DNA of 64,000 bases from CAZFDT01 sp964518335 (GCA_964518335.1 CAZFDT010000015.1:1-64000), one strand, 5' to 3'. Shown: positions 9,178-17,692, counted from the stretch's first letter. The notes: a model not told the origin generated them from the letters alone. Numbers and translations are program-made.

Positions 9178-9319
9178 GCGTCTGGTGGAAGCCCCGCCGA
9201 AGCGATGGCGAAAGCTCGCTTCAGCGCACGTTTGGAGGCGACGCCAACGCGCTTAAGTTGTCAGCCGTGGCGCGCCTCCGCCCTCAGGTTTCGGAGCCCT
9301 GAGGCGGAGGCTTTTTTTT
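9178..9319 (+). ncRNA. Candidate structured small RNA, ~142 nt
   Basis: The unit has its own promoter and ends at a strong intrinsic terminator, with no start codon or plausible frame inside, and the next gene is convergent, so it cannot be a 5' leader. A hairpin at ~9199-9222 has a GAAGCGA/TCGCTTC stem capped by a GC-GAAA-GC tetraloop. GGAGGCG (9234-9240) is complementary to CGCCTCC (9273-9279), which is the 5' arm of the terminator, so two exclusive folds are possible. I see no match to tmRNA, SRP RNA, RNase P RNA or a known riboswitch. Length is short for 6S RNA. Function unknown. Confidence 0.5.
9274..9319 (+). terminator. Intrinsic terminator of the small RNA
   Basis: GCCTCCGCCCTCAGG pairs with CCTGAGGCGGAGGC (one bulge), followed by eight T. 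The stem is also usable in the other direction as the end of the convergent methyltransferase gene, but the T-tract lies on the plus strand. Confidence 0.85.
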
Positions 9320-9367
9320 GGACGCGGGCATCAGTGAAGTGGTCGCGGACTTCACACCACTCACTGC

Positions 9368-9940
9368 TCACGTCGATTCCAACACCGTCAACTCGAAGCC
9401 GTTGCCTACGTTGACCTCGCAACTCGTCGCGCCGGGCAACGTGCGCAGTCGCGCCACGAACGGAGCGAGAACCTTCGCGTGACTGACCGTGTTGTCGGTC
9501 ACGATCACCGCGCGCGCCGCGAGCTTGGGCATCACCGCATCGAGATAGGCGTCGCTCTGCTCCTTCACCGCGTCGATGAACACGAAGTCAAACGGTTGTG
9601 CCGGCTGCAGATGCGTCACCACCTCTCGGGCGTCGCCCTCGTGCAGCGTCACGACGCCGTCGAGCCCCGCCTGCTGCAGGTGCGATCGCGCCGCGGCGAT
9701 CTTCTTCGGGCTGATGTCCACCGCGTGCATGCGCCCGCCCATCGCCTGCGTCGCCCCCGCCAGGTGCAGCGTGCTGAACCCATAGCTCACCCCGATCTCG
9801 CAAAGCGACACGCACCGCCCCAGCCGCACGATCTGCGCCAGCAGCTTCGCCTCGTCCGCGGGAACCTGCATGTGGTCCGTCACCTCGTGACGAAGCGCAT
9901 CGACCTTGTCGATGACCTGTTGAATCGTGGGGCTGAACAT
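9368..9940 (-). CDS. Class I SAM-dependent O-methyltransferase-like protein
   Basis: The protein has 190 residues from the ATG at 9940, which sits behind an AGGAG site. A longer frame upstream has no ribosome site. The SAM-binding glycine motif is EIGVSYGFST (48-57), followed by the acidic VDISPKK loop and FIDAVKEQSDAYLD, a layout typical of the catechol/caffeoyl-CoA O-methyltransferase superfamily (Methyltransf_24-like). The FIDA..K..Y...D motif is shared with metal-dependent members. The substrate is not predictable. It lies 20 bases downstream of the toxin gene on the same strand. Confidence 0.8.
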   Translation of the reverse strand: MFSPTIQQVIDKVDALRHEVTDHMQVPADEAKLLAQIVRLGRCVSLCEIGVSYGFSTLHLAGATQAMGGRMHAVDISPKKIAAARSHLQQAGLDGVVTLHEGDAREVVTHLQPAQPFDFVFIDAVKEQSDAYLDAVMPKLAARAVIVTDNTVSHAKVLAPFVARLRTLPGATSCEVNVGNGFELTVLEST

Positions 9941-9960
9941 GCGAGTCTCCTTGGCGACGG

Positions 9961-10227
9961 CTATTCGTAGTGCGTCCACATCCGTAGCACGCGGATGATT
10001 CGTTCCACAGAAAACACCATATCGACCAGGCGGTGTTGCTTGTTGATGCGACGGGCAATCGCCCCATGCATCTCGCCTTGCAGGTGTTCAAAGGGCGGCG
10101 GAAACGCGAAAGGGTCATCTGCAATCAAATCGAGTAACTGCTCCACCTTGTGGCGTAGCCCGCCGGCCGCCACGCGCTTGGCGTCACGCTGCGCCTGCTT
10201 AGTGTATTCGAGTTTCCACTTCACCAC
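9961..10227 (-). CDS. yoeB: YoeB-type toxin (RelE superfamily)
   Basis: This is a ribosome-dependent mRNA endonuclease toxin of a type II system, 88 residues long. The family features are present: MVKWKLEYTKQAQRDAKR at the start, EHLQGEMHGAIARRINKQHR in the middle, and the catalytic C-terminus MWTHYE, equivalent to the His-Tyr end of YoeB. The start overlaps the antitoxin stop by 7 bases, the usual translational coupling of such pairs. It appears intact. Confidence 0.92.
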   Translation of the reverse strand: MVKWKLEYTKQAQRDAKRVAAGGLRHKVEQLLDLIADDPFAFPPPFEHLQGEMHGAIARRINKQHRLVDMVFSVERIIRVLRMWTHYE

Positions 10228-10466
10228 CCCGGCTCCGGTGAGCAGTCCTCGCGTGGGGCCGCCATACCCTCCTTGATGGACTCGACCATGCCGGGGATCG
10301 ATTCAAGGTACAGCGTCTCGGAAATGGATCGCCAATCTTTTTCGGAAATGAGCACCGCCTTGCGGCCGCTGAGGCTGGTGATGTGAATCGGCTCCGATGT
10401 GCTCACGGCTTCATCGATCAGCTCTTCGATGTTCTTAGGCTCATGATGAAGTGAGTGGACGATCAC
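10221..10466 (-). CDS. Phd/YefM-family antitoxin
   Basis: The protein has 81 residues and is the antitoxin gene preceding yoeB. After a short divergent N-terminus it shows the family core: EELIDEAVSTSEPIHITS, then GRKAVLISEKDWRSISETLYL, and a C-terminal toxin-wrapping tail. The DNA-binding N-terminal strand is shorter and less conserved than in typical YefM, so autoregulation may differ. Assignment rests on the core and on the overlap with the toxin. Confidence 0.88.
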   Translation of the reverse strand: MIVHSLHHEPKNIEELIDEAVSTSEPIHITSLSGRKAVLISEKDWRSISETLYLESIPGMVESIKEGMAAPREDCSPEPGW

Positions 10467-10500
10467 GCCAGGTGCTCCGATGGGATGCGGGAATTATAGC

Positions 10501-13500
10501 TCACCAGTCCAGCGTGCCCAGCCATGCATGGCGCAGCTCATCGAGTGACGCGTTGAGGATGCGGCCATCGCGTGGGGTGCGGAGGATGAGGCGGTCGTGG
10601 TTGGCGAAGTGGCCGAGTTGGCCGAAGGCGACGTTGGCGTCGCGGAGGATACGGATGACGCGGTCGAGGCGGGCGGGGGCGACTTCAACGAGGTATCGCG
10701 AGGGCGTTTCGGCGAAGCACGCGGTGATGGTGTCGAGCGTGTCGGGCGCGGGGATGGCGGAGAGGTCCAGGTCGAGGCCGACGCGGCCGGCGAACGCCAT
10801 CTCCGCGGCGGCGACGAGCAGGCCGCCGTCGGAGCAGTCGTGGGCGGAGGCGATCAGACCGTCGGCGATGAGTTGGGCGACGGCGCGGGCGTGACGCGGG
10901 CCCTGCTGTAGATCGACGCGGGGGATGTTGCAGTTGACCTCGCTCGCCAGGCCGCACGCGGCCAGGTGGCTGCCGCCGAGTTGAGGTCGCGTTTCGCCGA
11001 TGATCAGCAGCGTGTTGCCGGGCTGTTTTGCATCCATGGTGACACAGCGCGTCACGTCGGGGACGATGCCCAGGGCGGTGATGAGCAGCGTCGGTGGAAT
11101 GGTGATGAGCCGGCCGTCGTCGGTGGTGAACTGGTTGGAGAGCGAGTCCTTGCCGGAGACGAAGGGCGTGCGGTAGGCCAGGGCGCCGTCGTAGCACGCC
11201 TCGGCGGCACGAACCAGCGAGCCGAGCTGCCGGGGGTCGTCGCAGCGTGGCCAGCAGAAGTTATCCAGTAGGGCGATCTGCCGGGGATCGGCGCCGACGC
11301 AGACCACGTTACGGACAGCTTCGTCAATGGCGGCCAGGGTCATCCAGTAGCTGTCGCCGCCGGGTGTTTTTTCCGACACAAGCGGGCTGAGGCCGCAACC
11401 CAGCGCGATGCCGCGCGACGAGTTGAGCTTGGGTCGCAGCACCGACGCGTCGCTGGGGCCGTCCTGCTCGGGGCCGACCAGTGGCTTGACGACGCTGCCC
11501 CCCTGCACCTCGTGGTCGTACTGGCGGATGATCCAGTGCTTGCTGGCGATGTTGGGGTGCGACAGAAGCGAGCGCAGCGACGCTTCAAGCGAGCCGGCTC
11601 GTCCCGAGCCCGGCGTCTGTTGCACGATCGTCGCCGGCATTTCCCACTGCGCCTCGCGCGTGGGCGTGGGGATGCCGTCGTGGAGCAGGTGCATCGACAG
11701 CCGCCCGACCTCGACGCCGTGGTACATCAGCACGAGCGTCGGATCATCGCCATCGGACCAGCCGAACTGCCCCAGGTCGCACAACTCCACATCCTCGGCG
11801 TCGCACATCGCCCGCAGCGTTTCGACGTTCTGGGGCGGGACGGCCAGGACCATGCGCTCCTGCGCTTCGCTGATCCACACTTCGGTGTAAGACAACCCCG
11901 CGTACTTCAGCGGCGCGCGTTCGAGGGCCACTGCAGCGCCGATCTTCGCGCCCATCTCGCCCACCGCACTGCTGAACCCGCCGGCGCCGCAGTCGGTGAT
12001 CGCGCTAAAGAGGCAACCTTGCGCGTGGTCCCTCGCCTGCATGATGACATCGAGCGTCTTCTTCTGCGTGATCGCGTTGCCGATCTGCACGGCATGGGCG
12101 AACTCGTCGGCATGGGTGTCGGTGAGCTCGGCGGAGCTGAAGGTCGCGCCGTGGATGCCGTCGCGGCCGGTACGCCCGCCCAGCGCGATGATGCGATCGC
12201 CGGGCTGGGCGGCCCCGCTGCACTTGTCCAACGGCAGCAGCCCGACGCACCCGGCGAACACCAGCGGGTTGGCCGCGTAGTCGTCGTGGAAATACACCGC
12301 CCCGTTCACGGTGGGGATGCCCATGCGGTTGCCGTAGTCGCGCACCCCGGCGACAACCTGCTGCAACACGCGGCGGGGGGGAATGACGCCCTTGGGCAGA
12401 TCTGGTATGGGGTATGGAGTATGGGGTATCGTCAGAGATACTCCGTCCATACCCGATACCCCATACCCCATACCCGTGTCTGGCGGGGCGACACAGAAGA
12501 CATTCGTATTCGCGATCGGCATCGCCGCCAGGCCGGTGCCCATCACGTCGCGGATGCACCCGCCGATGCCCGTCGCCGCTCCGCCGTAGGGCTCGATCGC
12601 CGACGGGTGATTGTGCGTCTCGACCTTGATGCACACCGCATGCTCGTCGTCGAACCGCACGACACCGGCGTTATCGACGAACACACTCACACACCACCCC
12701 CGGAAGTGTTCGTCCTCCATCAGCTTGTGTGTGGCCGCCGCGACCGTGCTCTTGAGCAGGTTGCGGATCGTGATCGACCCGTCGGCGTTGAGTTCATGCC
12801 CCGGCTTATCTTCCCACCGGATCCCCGATCCCTGATCCCTGACCCCCTGGTATTGGATCGTGCTTTTGAGCGTCTTGTGGACGCAGTGCTCGCTCCACGT
12901 CTGGGCCAGCGTCTCCAGCTCGACGTCGGTCGGCTCGCGGCCGACCCCCGGAAGGTTACGGTAGTAGTCGCGGATGGCCCGCATCTCGTCGAGCGACAGG
13001 AACAGGTGCGCCTCGCGCGACATCTTGATCAGCGCGTCGTCGTCGAGGTCGCGAATGGCCACGTGCGTGAGCTTGAAGGCGTGGTCGTGGGCGTGCGGGA
13101 AACGCTCGGGCTGGAACGGGTCGAGGTGGATGTCCTGAATCACCGGGTTGGCCAGCGCCCCCGCGGCGAATTTGCGCAACGCCTCGGGCGACGCATCGCC
13201 ACCGATCAGGTCATAGCGGAAGCCCGTACGCACCTCGATGTCTTCGAGACGGACCGTCCCGTTGAACATCTCGACGATCGCCTCGCGCGTCGATTGCGCC
13301 ACCGGGTCCATCACGCCCGGCTGGTAATGCACCTCGATGACGTGGCCGACGGGATCGGCCGCGCCGATGATGGCGGTCTGGTTCACCGGGTCGGCCAGCA
13401 GCTCATGGACGAGGCGCTCGACCTGCGTCTCGTCGAGCAGGGCCTCGACGAGATACACCCGCGCCGTGCGCACCGCGTCGATCGTGCCAAGCACGCGCCG

Positions 13501-13632
13501 GGCTACACTCAATACCGATGTCGCCAGGGGATCGGGCTCGCCTTCGCGAGCGCGCACCTCGATGCGAATGACCTTCGTCGCCGCATCGGTGATCGTTCCC
13601 GGATCGACTGTCGCCACGTCCATGGTGTCCAT
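10501..13632 (-). CDS. purL: Phosphoribosylformylglycinamidine synthase, PurL subunit with PurS-like N-terminus
   Basis: The enzyme catalyses step 4 of purine synthesis: FGAR + Gln + ATP to FGAM. The protein has 1043 residues. Residues ~20-200 look like PurS-type domains (VIRIEVRAREGEPDPLATSV, then ARVYLVEA), so PurS is fused to the synthase. The synthase part has VETHNHPSAIEPYGGAATG, the FVSGKDSLSNQ motif and two AIR-synthase-type halves. No glutaminase domain is present, so a separate PurQ is needed. Two short in-frame blocks of low-complexity residues (at DNA 12820-12847 and 12404-12478) are translated heptanucleotide repeats and have no family counterpart. The ATG lies 6 bases after TATAAA in an extended -10 context, suggesting leaderless initiation. 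Confidence 0.95.
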   Translation of the reverse strand: MDTMDVATVDPGTITDAATKVIRIEVRAREGEPDPLATSVLSVARRVLGTIDAVRTARVYLVEALLDETQVERLVHELLADPVNQTAIIGAADPVGHVIEVHYQPGVMDPVAQSTREAIVEMFNGTVRLEDIEVRTGFRYDLIGGDASPEALRKFAAGALANPVIQDIHLDPFQPERFPHAHDHAFKLTHVAIRDLDDDALIKMSREAHLFLSLDEMRAIRDYYRNLPGVGREPTDVELETLAQTWSEHCVHKTLKSTIQYQGVRDQGSGIRWEDKPGHELNADGSITIRNLLKSTVAAATHKLMEDEHFRGWCVSVFVDNAGVVRFDDEHAVCIKVETHNHPSAIEPYGGAATGIGGCIRDVMGTGLAAMPIANTNVFCVAPPDTGMGYGVSGMDGVSLTIPHTPYPIPDLPKGVIPPRRVLQQVVAGVRDYGNRMGIPTVNGAVYFHDDYAANPLVFAGCVGLLPLDKCSGAAQPGDRIIALGGRTGRDGIHGATFSSAELTDTHADEFAHAVQIGNAITQKKTLDVIMQARDHAQGCLFSAITDCGAGGFSSAVGEMGAKIGAAVALERAPLKYAGLSYTEVWISEAQERMVLAVPPQNVETLRAMCDAEDVELCDLGQFGWSDGDDPTLVLMYHGVEVGRLSMHLLHDGIPTPTREAQWEMPATIVQQTPGSGRAGSLEASLRSLLSHPNIASKHWIIRQYDHEVQGGSVVKPLVGPEQDGPSDASVLRPKLNSSRGIALGCGLSPLVSEKTPGGDSYWMTLAAIDEAVRNVVCVGADPRQIALLDNFCWPRCDDPRQLGSLVRAAEACYDGALAYRTPFVSGKDSLSNQFTTDDGRLITIPPTLLITALGIVPDVTRCVTMDAKQPGNTLLIIGETRPQLGGSHLAACGLASEVNCNIPRVDLQQGPRHARAVAQLIADGLIASAHDCSDGGLLVAAAEMAFAGRVGLDLDLSAIPAPDTLDTITACFAETPSRYLVEVAPARLDRVIRILRDANVAFGQLGHFANHDRLILRTPRDGRILNASLDELRHAWLGTLDW
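12404..12478. repeat. Inverted heptanucleotide array inside purL
   Basis: Four heptads of the GGTATGG/GGTATCG type run into six heptads of the complementary type (ATACCCC, ATACCCG), separated by GTCAGA, so the block can fold into a long hairpin. It is translated in frame as a Gly/Val/Ser then Pro/Ile/Tyr-rich stretch between VFCVAPPDTG and LPKGVIPPRRVLQQ. The heptads equal those of the composite repeat at 48955-48996. Confidence 0.85.
12820..12847. repeat. GATCCCY heptad array inside purL
   Basis: Four tandem heptads: GATCCCC, GATCCCT, GATCCCT, GACCCCC. On the coding strand these read GGGATCA-type and give GVRDQGSGIR in the protein, upstream of the conserved NLLKSTV segment. The same module (CAGGGATCAGGGGTC) is part of the composite repeat near 49040. 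Confidence 0.8.
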
Positions 13633-13638
13633 GGCGGT

Positions 13639-13644
13639 TTTATA
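13639..13644 (-). promoter_or_regulatory. Extended -10 element of purL
   Basis: TATAAA on the minus strand, preceded by TG and one base (TGcTATAAA), ends 6 bases before the purL ATG. No good -35 is visible, as expected for an extended -10 promoter. Confidence 0.5.
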
Positions 13645-14269
13645 GCACGTTCAGCGCTTGGAGGTGGCGCGTCATCTGCTCGACAGGGTCGTGGGCGGGT
13701 TCGATTCGGCAGGCCCGCCAGCCGCGTCGCGCCGCCGCCTCCACGTTGGGCGGATGATCGTCGAAGAACACGATCTGTCCGCCAGCAAAGCCTGTCTGGC
13801 GCTCCACATGTTCGTAGATCGCCGCGTCCGGTTTCATCGCACCAATCAGGTGACTGGCGAACCGCCAGGTCAGACGCTCCAGCGGCAGGCGGTTGGGCCC
13901 GTCGCCTTCGCTCATCATCCGCCAGTGCAGGTCGTTGGTGTTGGACAGGCAGGCCGTGGCGGCGCGGGCGTTCACGCGATCGATCAGGTCGGCCACGCCG
14001 TCGAAGCCGCCGCACAGCCACGATTCATACAGCGCGATATGGTCGGCGGGCGTGACGCCGCTGACGGCACTCACCTGCGTCGAGAACTGGTCGAACGTCA
14101 GCCGTCCCATTTCGTGTTCGTCGCGCAGTCGTTCCCACTGCGCGATGGAATATTCGCTGAGCTCAGGCATCCTGATGCCGGCGCGCTGCGCGGCGTGGCT
14201 ACGGCTGTCGGCCAGGCGCACCAGCACACGACCCAGATCGAAGCAAACAAGGGTGGCGCGATGAGTCAT
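13640..14269 (-). CDS. HAD-superfamily hydrolase (YihX-like)
   Basis: The protein has 209 residues with all four HAD motifs: FDLGRVLV (nucleophile Asp), CLSNTN, the Lys in IGAMKPDAAIY and FFDDHPPN. The FDLGxV form and the alpha-helical cap place it with the YihX-type sugar-phosphate/nucleotide phosphatases. The substrate is unknown. It ends 7 bases before purL on the same strand, so read-through into purL is likely in addition to purL's own promoter. Confidence 0.88.
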   Translation of the reverse strand: MTHRATLVCFDLGRVLVRLADSRSHAAQRAGIRMPELSEYSIAQWERLRDEHEMGRLTFDQFSTQVSAVSGVTPADHIALYESWLCGGFDGVADLIDRVNARAATACLSNTNDLHWRMMSEGDGPNRLPLERLTWRFASHLIGAMKPDAAIYEHVERQTGFAGGQIVFFDDHPPNVEAAARRGWRACRIEPAHDPVEQMTRHLQALNVL

Positions 14270-14296
14270 GGCAGGGTTGCGTCGAACTAGGGCAAG

Positions 14297-15601
14297 TTAC
14301 GACCGCACCTGGCCGCTGCCGCGGGCGATCCATTTGTAGGTGGTCAGGTCGGCGGCGCCCATGGGGCCGCGGGCGTGGAGCTTGTCGGTGGAGATGCCGA
14401 TCTCGGCGCCCAGGCCGTATTCGCCCCCGTCGCTGAATCGCGTGCTGCAGTTGACGAAGACGTTGGCGGCATCGACGCGCTGGGTGAACGTATCGGCGGC
14501 GGCCAGGTCGCTCGTGACGATCGCGTCGGTGTGCCGGCTGCCGTAGCGGTTGATGTGCTCGATGGCCTCGTCGAGCGACTCGACCACCTTCACGGCGACG
14601 ATGAGGTCCAGGTACTCGGTGGCCCAGTCCTGCTCGGTCGCGGCCGCGGCGTGAGGGAAGAGCGTGCGGGTCGGCTCATCGCCGCGGATTTCGACGCCTT
14701 GCGCGGCCAGGCTCTCGCACACGTGGTGCAGGATGCCGCGGTCGGCCGCATCCTGGTGGAACAGCAGCGTCTCCGCCGCGTTGCACACGCCCGGACGCTG
14801 CACCTTGGCGTTGAGGCAGATCTCCCGCGCCATGGTCACGTCCGCCGAGGCGTCCACGTACACGTGACAGTTGCCCGTGTAGTGCTTGATGACGGGGATA
14901 CGGGCCTGCTCGACCACCGCGCGGATCAGCGACTCGCCGCCGCGCGGGATGCACAGATCGATCAGGTCTTCGAGCTTGAGCAGTTCGCCCACGGCGGCGC
15001 GGTCGGTGGTGGCGACGATCTGCACGGCATCCGAGGGCAGGCCCGCATCGCGCACGGCGTCGCCGATGCAGCGGCTGATGACGGCGTTGGACCGCGCCGC
15101 CTCCTTGCCGCCGCGGAGGATCAGGGCGTTGCCACTCTTGATGCACAGGGCCGCGGCGTCGCTGGTGACGTTGGGGCGCGACTCGTAGATGAACAGGATC
15201 ACGCCGATGGGCACGCGGACCTTGTCGAGTCGGATGCCGTTGGGCAGCACGCGGCCCTCGATCGTCTGCCCGATCGGATCGGCCTGGGCGGCGATCTGGC
15301 GAACGCTGTCGGCCATCTTGCGGACGCGGGCGTCGTCCAGTCGCAGGCGGTCGAGCATCGCCGACGATAATCCGGCGTCCTGGCCGGCCTGCACGTCCTG
15401 GCGGTTGGCGGCCTGAATCTCACCCGACGCTGCGAGCAGGCCATCGGCGACCTGGCGCAGCGCCGCCGCCCGTGCCGCGCCGCTGGTGACGACCATCGCA
15501 CGACTGGCGGCCTGGGCGCGCCGGGCCAGCCCGCGGCAATAGGCGGGCACGTCCGTCGGCGACACGTCCGGGGTCAGCGGCAGGGGGGCGGTGGCGGGCA
15601 T
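14297..15601 (-). CDS. proA: Gamma-glutamyl phosphate reductase
   Basis: The enzyme reduces gamma-glutamyl phosphate to glutamate semialdehyde with NADPH, the second step of proline synthesis. The protein has 434 residues, near family length. Visible signatures are VPIGVILFIYESRPNVTSDA, LRGGKEA, and the catalytic cysteine segment KVQRPGVCNAAETLL, with the C-terminal GPMGAADLTTYKW motif. No proB lies nearby. A TATGAT -10-like hexamer ends 6 bases upstream of the ATG, another possible leaderless start. It lies 29 bases after ybbR on the same strand. Confidence 0.96.
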   Translation of the reverse strand: MPATAPLPLTPDVSPTDVPAYCRGLARRAQAASRAMVVTSGAARAAALRQVADGLLAASGEIQAANRQDVQAGQDAGLSSAMLDRLRLDDARVRKMADSVRQIAAQADPIGQTIEGRVLPNGIRLDKVRVPIGVILFIYESRPNVTSDAAALCIKSGNALILRGGKEAARSNAVISRCIGDAVRDAGLPSDAVQIVATTDRAAVGELLKLEDLIDLCIPRGGESLIRAVVEQARIPVIKHYTGNCHVYVDASADVTMAREICLNAKVQRPGVCNAAETLLFHQDAADRGILHHVCESLAAQGVEIRGDEPTRTLFPHAAAATEQDWATEYLDLIVAVKVVESLDEAIEHINRYGSRHTDAIVTSDLAAADTFTQRVDAANVFVNCSTRFSDGGEYGLGAEIGISTDKLHARGPMGAADLTTYKWIARGSGQVRS

Positions 15602-15630
15602 GGCTCAATCATAGACCAACCCGGCCGCGC

Positions 15631-16641
15631 TCAGCGACTGGGACTCAGGGCGCCGTCGGTGCGGGACTTGATGCTGAGGTTGATGCGGGGGATGGTCGAG
15701 TCGAGCGTGACGCCGGCGGGCAGGTCGATGTAGGGCACGGCCGACTCGATGCGCTGGTCGAGGTTGTCGGCGCTGAGGCGGACCTCGGCCAGGACCTTGA
15801 TGTCGCCGTTGCGGATGCGACGGATGGCGTCGCTGGGGCCGCTGACTTTCACGTCGCTGACGAAGAGCTGATTCTCCGAGACGGTGATGTCCCACTGCTG
15901 CATGAGGATGGGCGACACCACCAGGGCCACGGGCACGCGCTCGATCATGTAGCTGTCGGTCTGTTTGCGGATGGTGAAGGTGACGCGCACCGCTGCGGGC
16001 GTGATGGTGGCGCGCAGGGCAGGGATGGACGGCGGCACGCTCAGGGGCACGTCCAGCGACTGGGGCACGTTGTCCTCGAGGCCCTGGAAGCTGTCGCTGT
16101 CGAGCCGCGCCTCGAGCTTCTGCGTGCTGAGCGTGCTCACGAAGCGGTGGGGCAGCCGCACGGTGGCGCGGGCCGGCTCGATCGTCAGGCCGGGGGCGAG
16201 CTGCACGTCGTCGGGCACGACCACGCGCACCTCGGCGGTGACCGCTTCGATGGCCTCGACGCTCACGCTGACCTTGGTCGGCTCGGCGTCGAGAATGTTC
16301 ACGCCCAGGTCGCTGAAGGGCTCGACGTTCAACAGTCGGCTCTTGATGTCGATGACCTGCGTGGTGTTCTCGGGATCGGCCGACAGCGGAATGTCGAAGG
16401 GCGAGCGCGCGAATGCCTTGAGCTGGCCGAGTTGGCTCTGCGAGCAGCGCACGCTGAGCTTGACCTTGGTGACGGACTCGGCGGCGACGATCTGCAGCTC
16501 CTGACCCGCCGCGGCGATGGGGCGGATCGACACGTCCAACTCGTGCTGCTTGACGTTCTCATTCTCGGCATACACCCACACCAGCGCCGTGATGATCGTG
16601 ACGAACAGCCAGGTTTCGATCTTTTCCCACAAGGTGCTCAT
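15631..16641 (-). CDS. YbbR/CdaR-like regulator of the diadenylate cyclase
   Basis: The protein has 336 residues: one N-terminal membrane anchor (LFVTIITALVWVYAENE) followed by about three YbbR-type beta domains outside the membrane. In other bacteria the YbbR protein binds the membrane-bound cyclase CdaA and tunes c-di-AMP synthesis. The pairing with cdaA two bases upstream supports the same role here. The third usual member of the operon, glmM, is absent, as the next gene is proA. Confidence 0.85.
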   Translation of the reverse strand: MSTLWEKIETWLFVTIITALVWVYAENENVKQHELDVSIRPIAAAGQELQIVAAESVTKVKLSVRCSQSQLGQLKAFARSPFDIPLSADPENTTQVIDIKSRLLNVEPFSDLGVNILDAEPTKVSVSVEAIEAVTAEVRVVVPDDVQLAPGLTIEPARATVRLPHRFVSTLSTQKLEARLDSDSFQGLEDNVPQSLDVPLSVPPSIPALRATITPAAVRVTFTIRKQTDSYMIERVPVALVVSPILMQQWDITVSENQLFVSDVKVSGPSDAIRRIRNGDIKVLAEVRLSADNLDQRIESAVPYIDLPAGVTLDSTIPRINLSIKSRTDGALSPSR

Positions 16642-16643
16642 GA

Positions 16644-17513
16644 TCAGGCTGCCTGGTTCTTGACGTTGTCATCGTCGCTGTCGTTGTCGTTGGCGTGATT
16701 GGCCAACTGAAGATTGCCCAGCCCGCGGGTCAGTTGCGTGCGGAGCTGATCGACCGACAGGTTGCGCACGAGCTGGCCGCGTTCGGCGACGCTGATGGTG
16801 CCGGTCTCCTCGCTGACGACGACGATGAGGCAGTCGGCTTCCTGGGACAGGCCGATGGCCGCGCGGTGCCGGCTGCCCAGCTCGCTGCTGATGCCCTCGC
16901 CCTCGGCCAGGGGGAACTGCACGCCGGCGGCGACGACGCGGTCGCCCACGACGAGCACGCCCATGTCGTGCAACGCCGAACCGGGCCAGAAGATGGTGTT
17001 GAGCAGCTCGGCGGACAACTCGGCGTCCAGTCGCGTGCCCGCCTCGACGATGCCGCGCAGTCCCACCTGACGCTCGATGGCGACCAGGGCGCCGATCTTG
17101 TTCTTGGAGAGGTAGGCGATGGAGTTGAGCAGCTCCTCGATGACACGGCTCTTGCGCAGGCCGCCCTGGCGGAAGAAGCGCGCCTCGCCGATGCGCACCA
17201 GGGCGCGGCGGAGTTCGGGTTGGAACACGATCACCAGCACGAGCGAGGCGAACCCGACGAAGTTGCCGTAGAGGAAGTTGAGCCGCTCGAAGGCGTTCTC
17301 GCCGGTGAGGGTCTTGATGATGATGGTCCCGCTGATGAGGATCAGGGCCATGCCCTTGATGGCGCGGGCGCCGCGGGTGCCGCGGAGGAATCGGAAGACG
17401 AGATAGACGACGAACCAGATGATGGCCAGCTCGATGACCACCTCGTACCACGGAATGGCGGTGACGCGAGTGGCAAGCTGCTGCAGTCGTTCGTAGAAGC
17501 GATCCAGGTCCAC
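16644..17513 (-). CDS. cdaA: Diadenylate cyclase, CdaA type
   Basis: The enzyme makes the second messenger c-di-AMP from two ATP. From the GTG at 17513 the protein has 289 residues: three N-terminal membrane helices (about 20-90), then a DisA_N domain with WPGSALHDMGVLVV (the DGA-equivalent motif) and SRHRAAIGLSQ (the RHR motif), both intact. The C-terminus is acidic and Asn-rich. The GTG has a GAGGA site, and the -10 TACAAT lies ~36 bases upstream. An ATG at 17570 would be upstream of the predicted transcription start, so it was not chosen. It is coupled to the downstream ybbR gene. Confidence 0.92.
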   Translation of the reverse strand: MDLDRFYERLQQLATRVTAIPWYEVVIELAIIWFVVYLVFRFLRGTRGARAIKGMALILISGTIIIKTLTGENAFERLNFLYGNFVGFASLVLVIVFQPELRRALVRIGEARFFRQGGLRKSRVIEELLNSIAYLSKNKIGALVAIERQVGLRGIVEAGTRLDAELSAELLNTIFWPGSALHDMGVLVVGDRVVAAGVQFPLAEGEGISSELGSRHRAAIGLSQEADCLIVVVSEETGTISVAERGQLVRNLSVDQLRTQLTRGLGNLQLANHANDNDSDDDNVKNQAA

Positions 17514-17548
17514 GTGCGGTTCCTCGCCCCGACGCGGGGGCTGCAGGC

Positions 17549-17554
17549 ATTGTA
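17549..17554 (-). promoter_or_regulatory. -10 element of cdaA
   Basis: TACAAT on the minus strand, with only a weak -35. Predicted start of transcription near 17542, leaving a leader of about 29 bases with the GAGGA site before the GTG. Confidence 0.45.
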
Positions 17555-17634
17555 TCGGCTGAACGGGCAAGGCTTTGCCACATGCGGCGGGTTGTTGGTC
17601 GGCGCGGGCGGCGTCTGCGATACGGGCGCGGCCC

Positions 17635-17643
17635 TGATATACT
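17635..17643 (+). promoter_or_regulatory. Extended -10 promoter of moxR
   Basis: TGaTATACT forms an extended -10 about 50 bases before the moxR ATG. No convincing -35. It lies back-to-back with the cdaA promoter. Confidence 0.45.
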
Positions 17644-17692
17644 CGCCCCGTCGCGCCGCGGCGCGGCGAACACCGGACGGTTGAGCCACACC

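Noticed and set aside
9178..9319. 6S RNA, SRP RNA or tmRNA
   Set aside because: Length and conserved motifs of these RNAs are absent.
12404..12478. CRISPR-like array
   Set aside because: The units are contiguous 7-mers without spacers and are part of a coding frame.
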